Positions 54,101 through 63,100 of a stretch of 64,000 nucleotides of DNA are shown in pieces. Each line of letters begins with the position of its first letter. Position 1 is the first letter of the stretch. The notes under the pieces were generated by a model, which saw only the letters and a program-made list of their open reading frames with translations, did not search any database and was not told where the DNA came from. This DNA is from Pararge aegeria (taxonomy: Eukaryota; Arthropoda; Insecta; Lepidoptera; Nymphalidae), in assembly GCF_905163445.1 (NCBI RefSeq), contig NC_053184.1, forward strand, positions 9,858,001 through 9,922,000. The letters run 5' to 3'. A program made the translations under genes and the position numbers.

Positions 54101-57100
54101 AACAGCTAAAGAGAAATGGAGCATAAATTCATGGTTTCAGTACATTAGTTTCCTCCCGCAAGAATTTAGGACCCTTTCTAATCGAAATACATTGAAATTT
54201 CATCTCATCTCCATTTTTAGGGCCACATTTGACTGACGGTCCGTGAAATTTATTAAAGGACAATTCCATGCGTAATATTTTATCAATTAAACACGGTTGG
54301 TTTCGATTTTTGTATTACGTTGCGCCATTTAAACAACCCGCAATTTATTACATGCTACAATTTTGTAAATCAAAATGTCATGGTAGGTACCTACCATATC
54401 GTTAATTTGATATCATAATTTGAACACATTAATCAGTGCAATACATACAGTGAATAGGAAAAATATAACGCTTTAGCAGTTTTTTTTTAAACGGTTATAT
54501 CCTGGTTCAGGTTTCGCTTCGATCGAAACTAACTACACTGGCAAGAGTTAACGTGGACTCTTCTAGTTTTGTTCGTTGACTTTTGTTTTTACTTATGCTT
54601 CAGCCAGGTTATGTATACAGTATAAGGTCTGATCATTGGCGTGCATATAGGGTATGCATTAAGTGAGCAGATTACATAAAATGAAAAAATCTCCAGTACT
54701 TGTTACAAGAAACTTAAGGGTAAGCTTTTTATAACTCGTTCAATGCCTACCCTTAAGTTTTTTTATAACAAGTACTGTTTTTTTTCATTTTATATCATCA
54801 AAAAGTAAATGTAAGTCAGACATTATTAACTTTCTTGTTATTTAGTTTAGGTCGGTGGGTTATTAAAGTTTAATGAGTTAAGACTGAGAGCCGACCGCGA
54901 AGGAAGCACTAAATAGTTTTGACTTAATAAACTTGCGAATTTGTAAGTGGTTGTAGTAGACGATACTCATCCGGAGCATTAGTTATATTCGAACATTCGT
55001 TCGCGAGCGTTTGTCATGTAAGAAAATATTTTGTTTGCAATTAGAAAAGTTTGTAAGTACGTAAAAACCAATTGCTAACGTTCTGCTCGCGAAAGAATGC
55101 GCGAGCATTAACTTTGTTTGCAAACAGAACAGTTTGGTGAGTCCGTAAAAACGATTTAAAAAAATGTGCTTGAGTGACAAACGCTAAGTCAACGAATGCT
55201 CGAAGAACAAATAAATAATTCCTTATTTAGTTTATCTAACCATTAAGTATGTTGATAAAAACATATCTATTAAAACTTATGTCATATAGAATAAAAGTTT
55301 ATAAGGGCGTTTGACTAACGGTAAGGCAGCTTACTGGGGCGACTTAAATTGCACAGAGCATCATTTTACGGTTGACCGGCGCAAATAAATGATAGGGTGC
55401 TGTTGGGTCATTGGTTATCCTTTCCAACGTCGGTTGAATTTCTAATCCGGTAATACTTGTGGATGAATATTTATACATTTAACGGCCTTAGCGCGCAATG
55501 GCAAACGTACTGAATACTTACTGTTAAGCCAGTGTGTGAAATAAAACAGGTTGCCGCATCTCAGGATGTCGTATAAACTAGATTACTGTTGCAAGTAAAA
55601 ACACAAAACGACACTGTAAGTACTTACATGCGCTACACAGAAAAAAGATAGAGACATTTATAATGGGAACATCACGAAGAAGGCAAACTTATCGTTATAA
55701 GAATTGCAATTATGTTTTCAATTTAAAACTTTTTTTGGTTTAGAATGCCGGTAATTAAGTTTCAATAAATCTTATAGCTCCGTTAGCATTGAAAATCGAT
55801 TTCGTTGAACATATTATCTCCGACGTACTACTTGGTTAAAGAATCTCCGCGAGTTGTATTGGACGAGCACAAGATCGCTGTTCAAAACGCCTGCATCATA
55901 AATAAAGATAGGTTTAATGATAGCCGAACTTCGTAAAGGAAACGGCACTTGAATAAGATGAATATAGTTCAGTCAAGTGATAGTCAGCGCATCGCAGCTA
56001 TTATACTACCTATGTTATTGAGAAGACTATTGAAAGGACATATTATATAAGGACTCGTAACCATTGTTAATAAAAGTAGATCCAGTCTGTAGTAACTATC
56101 TGGTCTAGGGATATTTAAAAGGCTTCGCGGAACCCAATCACAGCCACTCCTGGGCTTGTAAATTATAAAAATCTTCAGAGGGCACCTTTAATTTAATAGT
56201 GCCGCCCGTATTTACAGTAAAGAGTAGCAAAAGGATGGCACTATTGCATTCCAACTGGCATTTAATTTTAGATCAAGCAAATATTTTCTCAATTTTTGTT
56301 CATTGCTGTAGGATAGCTACAAACAATCTTATAAAGGACCCCACATTGGAAAAACAAATGATATAACTACACATTAAATTGTAACATGTTCCCCTAGAGT
56401 AGCATTTACGAATTCCGTAATTGCTTATTTTTAACGAAAGCAGTCAGTTCAAGAGACTTTCAGTTTGCCTTACGTATTGATAGAACATTTAAAGTTATCC
56501 AAGTTTAATCCCGTAATCTCCTAAGATCACGTATAGATTTATGAGTTAGAACACGATCTTGTCGATCTGCGATCACGTACAACTTGTCATTTAGATAAAT
56601 AAAATAAATAAAAGCATGCAGTTTATTAGTTACGTTTTATAAGCGGTTTGAAGTTTGGTTTATTTTATAACTAGTAGGTTGGTTGAAGTATATTAGGATC
56701 TTGCGAGGAGCTAGTAAAATGTGATGTACGCCTCGAATGTTTAACCCTTTCAAATCAAAAGGATTAATGCATCCCGAGTGTCTCGTGTTATTGGTGGCTC
56801 TAATTACGTATATGCTTCGGTTAGAGTTATGGTAATGCTCGGTAACCTTCGTAGATATCTGCCTTCGGCGGTGTCGTCTCACTGATACTTACGATTCTGA
56901 ATTTAGGGTCTGTAGGGCGAGCCATTCGTTAGTCACGCCCGATGACGTGTACCTTGGACAAGACCAAAACTTTTATTAGAATGATTTCGTCGGCAGCTTT
57001 TTAGGTACTTGTCTTTTAAAAGGTTTTTTGTCTCCCTATTATATCCAAGCTAGTAAAGTTTTCTCTCATTTAAAACATTTTGTTTTATAATCGACCTAAT

Positions 57101-60100
57101 GGATATAGATTCAATGTTTCAATTTTATAGCTTTAATGGTTTTGTGACTCGTAAATTGAACTGAAAAGATATTCTTTAAACGAATGTTATCTTACTTTAG
57201 GTTCATATTGCGGTGAAATGTATGAATTCCGGACGTTAACAAAGGCACTCGACACGCGAAGCATGTGGTAGGTACCGCGAAGTCCTAAAGGGTAAAAAGA
57301 AAAGGCATTTCGTGGTAAAAAGTGAGTTAGGGCGCTTTGTTTGTGTATTGTGTGTGTTAAGTGTTTAGATAAGTGTAGCAGAGAACGGAGAGCATTGCGT
57401 TGCACGTTTGTTATCTCTCGGGGAGTTTGGGTTTAGACAAATGGAGCCATCCTGTGTGGTCTGTTTAGCTAATATGTACATTTCAATCTTAAATTCAAGC
57501 GTAGTATAGTCAGTTTCATGTATTTTTACAATAAAGTGGTAATTTTTATCAAGTGTGTTTGGATTGACAAATTTTTCTCTCTCTCGTAGGACAGTTTTTA
57601 TGGTTATACATCTAATAAGAGTAAGTCAAAATAACTAGTCTTGTGTGTGTCTGAACCCAAATAAGGGTTTCGAAGACAGGTATTACAAAATATATATATT
57701 TCTGCGTTTGTCGTTCACTGACTCTATAGAGTTCTTTCCAAGTATAGGCCAGAGCAACTATAAGTCCCTCCATAATGGTGGTATGTATGTTTATAATTTA
57801 GAAGTTTGGGTGAGGAAAATGCATTTAAAACATCCACTAATCGGAAATCGAAGTGTCTATTTTACTTCAAGCTATCGATTTCTGGGAAGTAACACGAATA
57901 AAAAAACATTTAAACAGCCAAATAAATCTTATTAACAAATGTCTTGTTATAAAGATTTCTATGTCCGTAGCCTATTAACGACCCATTGCTGGGCACACTC
58001 TACCTCTCTCACACCCACAGTTTTGGAGCAGAACCCACTACACTGATCCATAGCAGGTTTTGTGGGATTTTAACTATTAATATCTTCTAATTTATATTTA
58101 TTTATAACTGTATTTGATTAAAAAGACTACGAGTTTTATGACGGAAAGTATACCTAAATATTGATACTATAACCAACCTTGTTTTGCTACGTATAAGCCT
58201 ATTTTGAACTTTTACGTAAAATCAATCAAGCTTTCCTTTACAAATCATTACTATTATTTAAAAAATGTCCTTTAATTTGGATAAAATATATAACAATAAA
58301 TATTGAAATAGGAAGGAAAGGATACGTGGACGTTACTTATTACCACGGTCATGCCAGCTGCCTATTCATTACTGTTATTTATAGGAGGCAGTGTCAAAGT
58401 GAGTTTGTATTTAGGCGGACAGTACGGCAGTTTGTTTATTTTAAAACGAGTTAAACTAAAATACTCAGCCGATAAACGTACAGTGATCTGACGATATACA
58501 CTATTATATACTCAAAACTGACGCCACCGTTGCAGCTTGTGGCACTGTCATTGATCCAACGTCTATCTGACATGACGAAATATTACTCTCTATATTTAGA
58601 TTTTCATTATTATCCAAGATTGCGTTCAGTGAACTCTCGAATATGGCATGATAATCAGACAGAAATAGACGCTATAATATCAATAACATTAACATCCGTA
58701 TATCCTGTCTTGAATTATTATCTATTCATATCTTTATTCAAACCTATAAAACCCTACTTACTGCTGAATACAATATTTGTCTATCTATGAAGCCGAGAGA
58801 CGACAAAGTCAATCAATATTGTAGAGACAATAGGCATCTCTTATTCAAACGGAAACTATTACAGCCGAGTCATTGTATTCGGAGCCTCACCTCACCGGGT
58901 AAATTATTCAAACGAAAAGTGGTTTGTTTACAAAAGCTCGTAGAGATAAGTATAAAGGATTGGTGGTGACAGTGAAATTTTGTATGTGTGAGTGATAACA
59001 GCAGAATGCAGTGGGAACGCGGCCTGTCGATCGACGTCTACTCGAGAGATTTATGTCCAACTTCGTGACAGGGGAATTGTTGCGGGTAATCCTGGTTAAT
59101 CCTTTGTTCCAAATACCACTTCATGCAATAATAAATAAATGAAAATATTTGAACTACAGATAAAACGACAAAGGAACAGTAATTCCATGACTGTAGTCTT
59201 AGTCGTGAGAACAAAGTTCATCATTAGAGACAAATACCAGACGCATGTGATGTCAGCATGTTGTATACGTAATTGATTCATTTGACCGGGCCAATTATGA
59301 GCGATTGGAGCATCAAGATTCCGTTTAATGAAATGATTGTGTCGATATTATGTATTAACGTCGAAAGAAGATAATTGAATTTCCTGGACGAGTTGTATTG
59401 GGTTATAGTACCGCACACTCAGTGCCCCTTTCATAATATGCCGCGATCGGGACACACGGTACGATTTGATGAGGCGTTTCCTCTAATTATTCGACCTATT
59501 AATAAGATGTTGGTCGAGGCTTCAAAACAATCCATCACTGTATTGGGATAATGTTCCTTTTGAACGGTTCAAGTGTAACTCTGACGCTTGAAGTTCAAAG
59601 TGCTCAAATAATGTGATTTGTTTAGAGCCTTTGTTCGTTGTGTATTTAGAGTACTTTAGAGAAGGTACAGTAGGTTTAAGGTATATAAATGAATTTGTAA
59701 GTCAGCTGAAAATCTTCTTACATTAAAGAAATACCTTTCTAGAAACGAAAAGCTTTGCAACATAGAAAATGTCTGTGTTCGAATACGATCGATCTAATTT
59801 GAAGTTTGTGTATAGTACTTTGATGTGTGAGCTGTGTTTCGGCAGTTGGAGCTGTGTTGAAATAATTTATTTCCTTTAGATTTTCTTTTTGTGCGAATAT
59901 TTGATGTCGAAACTCCTACAATTATCGATCGGTCTAAGGATCGTTAAATGAAGCACGTTATGTTTAGGTGTTGTAAGTATTTATAGGTACGTTTACTTAC
60001 ATGTGCAAAAATGGTGCATTATCGTTTAATTGAAAATTTATAAATAAATAATATACTACGACAATACACACATCGCCATCTAGCCCCAAACTAAGCGTAG

Positions 60101-63100
60101 CTTGTGTTATGGGTACCAAGATAGCTGATGAATATTTTTATGAATATGATACACATAAATACTTATAATATACATACAAACACCCAGACACCGAAAAACA
60201 ATCATGTTCATCACACAAACATTTTCCAGTTGTGGGAATCGAACCCACGACCTAGGACTCAGTAAGCAGGGTCGCTGCTCACTGCGCCAGTAGGCAGTTA
60301 TATTATTAATATTCTGAGAAAGTGACTGTATCTCTTTATTTTCGTGCATTTATGGATTGATACATTGCAGGGATGTGATTGTGTTATAATTGCGTGAGAT
60401 CTTCTTCATACCCAGTTCTCAAGAAGGAGGCATGTTTATTTTTATATTATTTATATTTTTAAGGTTTGCCACTTTTAGGTGAGTTTTTTTTTCGTTAGAA
60501 ACGGCTCGGGGGGCACCCTAGATGTTATCGGTCCGCTATTGTTGCGTGCACTTAACCGTCACATGCTTTGAGCTTGTATTCAGACCTTGTTAACACATTG
60601 TAAAGGAAATTACGTTCTTCACACAGGGAATACGACCTCGGACACAATTTCCGTTGTCGATCATCGCTCTACCATGTCAAATTACTGTCATTACAAGTGT
60701 CTATAACCAATTAACTTTTAACTTAAAACATTTTGTTTTGTATATAAGTAGGCGTTACTTTGCGAAATTTCAAGATATATCATGAAAATTAAGCTTAATT
60801 TGCTGTAATCCGTGAAAAACAGGAGAATTTGTATGGTGTTATTTATAATTTCTGGTAATGTCAACATCTCCTGAGGATGCTGCGGTTTCGGAGCGAAACA
60901 AGCGTAGAGGGTACATTGATCTGTTTGGGTGGAGTATAAGGATTGAAGAAATTACACCATACAGATTCTCCTGCTTGTCGCGGAGTAAAGCAAGTTAAGC
61001 TTAATTTTCATAATGTTTATAAAGTTAATCCAATAAAGAAACAAGAAAATTATCTTATTTTATCATTTACCGAAGAATTTGATTTTTAAAGAAAACTCCT
61101 TTGAGATAAATATTGTCTATTAATTTCCATAAAGTTTGGAGAATAGCGCGTAATTTATTCTTTGTTGCATTCGAAAGCAAAACCAACATTCCATTGTTTT
61201 GTTAAACTTTTCAACTCTGATATTGTATAAGAGTTTCTTATAATTTTATTCAACTAAATATTACAACATTGTAATATTTCAAATGCATTAAAGGTAGTAT
61301 TTTTTAAACCAGCAAGTTGAATAAGCCTTCGTTAACGAAAGTTATAAATACTTGACCGTGTGGTCGTTGCGTTAACTGTTACTTTGAATTTTATAAATAT
61401 GTCCTGTAGTATGTATGCAAATACGTATTATATATTATTTAGGCTTTCGACATCTTAAACGTCATCATGTTTTAGCAATATTATTGGAAATTGAAGAAGA
61501 TAAAAGTGAAAATCTATTATGATACGTTTAGTAGATTTTGCGTGAAGCGTGAGGTTTTTTGTGTGTGGTTTTAGTAACTTTTTCATACTTGTAGGCCCAT
61601 CTAATATTAGTTGAGATTCGCCCTCAAATCTGTCGAAATTAAGCTGAATGGCAATTGGGGTGTCGCAGATGGTCGTAACGGCTCCTCGGTGATGCTCGAC
61701 GTCGCCAGAACGTGCGCCAAGTATAAAAATATGATTTACGACAGAACATATAGAACCGCACATCCGCCACGATACCATCTAGTCTACAGACGACCATTAG
61801 CACACTTATGAATATCAATGGACTACAAGCTTATTGGCAAAGCATCAATGGTGAAAATATTTCGAAATTAAGTGTAATATCAAACAAAATAGCGAAGTAT
61901 TGTGCGATTTGTATTCGGCTGCTCTCGATTTGGTCCGAGTTTTTCGGGTCTTATAAAAATATCCTATTTCGGCGTTCATGCTATTTCTACATATAATTTA
62001 GCGCTCTGGTGCTTTCGCGGGATAAAAAGAATCCTTTGCACCTCCATGATGCAAGTATTTATACTAGCATCATCTACAACATTCAGTTGAACAAAGTTAA
62101 AAACAAACAGACATAAAAACTATAATATTACTATGAATTCAGCTTCTTATATTGTATTTTATCTACAAGTAAAGAAAGCTCGCTCTAGATGGTGTTTGAT
62201 AATGCAAAGCGCCCGTAAACCGTAATACTATTGAATACGAATTCTCTGAATTTGTTATTACTTTCCTACTTTTAGATCATAAATTACTTACGGATTATAT
62301 TATGTATTCCATTATTTGGATAATCCTACCTCTATTTTGTAAAACCATGAGCATAATGTTTACCCCAAACTCCCAAAGGACACGCCAAATAAGAGCCTTT
62401 GAATTAGTTTTGTGTAAAGCCTTACTTTAATAATGCTATGTGGTCTTTGGAGTATTGTGGGGTTTCCGCTTCATGTTTATATAGCCGTACGATATGAAAT
62501 AGATGTTTTCTGGCTTCAGGCAGTTTATTATTACTTTGAAGAGCCACATTGAGTGGGTGCAACTACAAGGGGAGGGCAGGTTGGGGTTGGAAAGTAAACA
62601 AGTGCCGCCAATTGATTCAACTAGTCAATAAAATGGACGTTTTCCTCATTTAAGATACTATGACATTTAATATTTGTAAAGATATTTTGTGTCTGGTCTT
62701 TCTAATAAAGTGCACGTAAGATTTTACTTAAATATAACAATTTTAAATTTGATCTACACGAAGCGGATTAGCATTTACTGTAATGCCTGGCTCAGAAGTA
62801 ACTAGTTTTAGTTTGATGTGACGTTAAAGCAGTCCTTTGTGAGATCATTTATGTTTGTTCTGCGCTGGGATTTGAATGAAGCCAGCTTTATCAAAGTTTA
62901 GTCATTTATGTCAACGGGCAGCTTTACTGTCGTTAGTTTCATCTCAACGCTTTGAATTACTTTTAGTTTTTACATGGTAATACACAAATAGGAAAGGAAT
63001 GTTGAATTAGAATATTATGGAACTAACGATGGATCAAAAAATTAAACATACAAACGTAATATTTAAAATAATAGTATCAAAATTTAATATTATTAAATCG

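Larger units (their letters stand above)
47283..54620. other. intron 1, left part
   Basis: Two GC- and CpG-rich blocks (about 49240-49890 and 52690-52960) stand out in AT-rich sequence. They contain ORFs on both strands but no domain. Also here: a dispersed-repeat copy (53295-53495) and a SINE A copy (53505-53722). No exon is called; a strong donor at about 51920 and a 15-nt cassette near 52210 were weighed and not accepted. Confidence 0.45.

Noticed and set aside
55622..55650. Excellent pyrimidine tract and GTAAGTA five bases apart (recursive splice site?)
   Set aside because: A ratchet site needs AG directly joined to GT; the five-base gap does not fit, and a 5-nt exon would break frame.
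61455..61811. Overlapping ORFs on both strands near 61.6 kb
   Set aside because: No domain, no matching splice pair; noted only as a possible conserved non-coding block.
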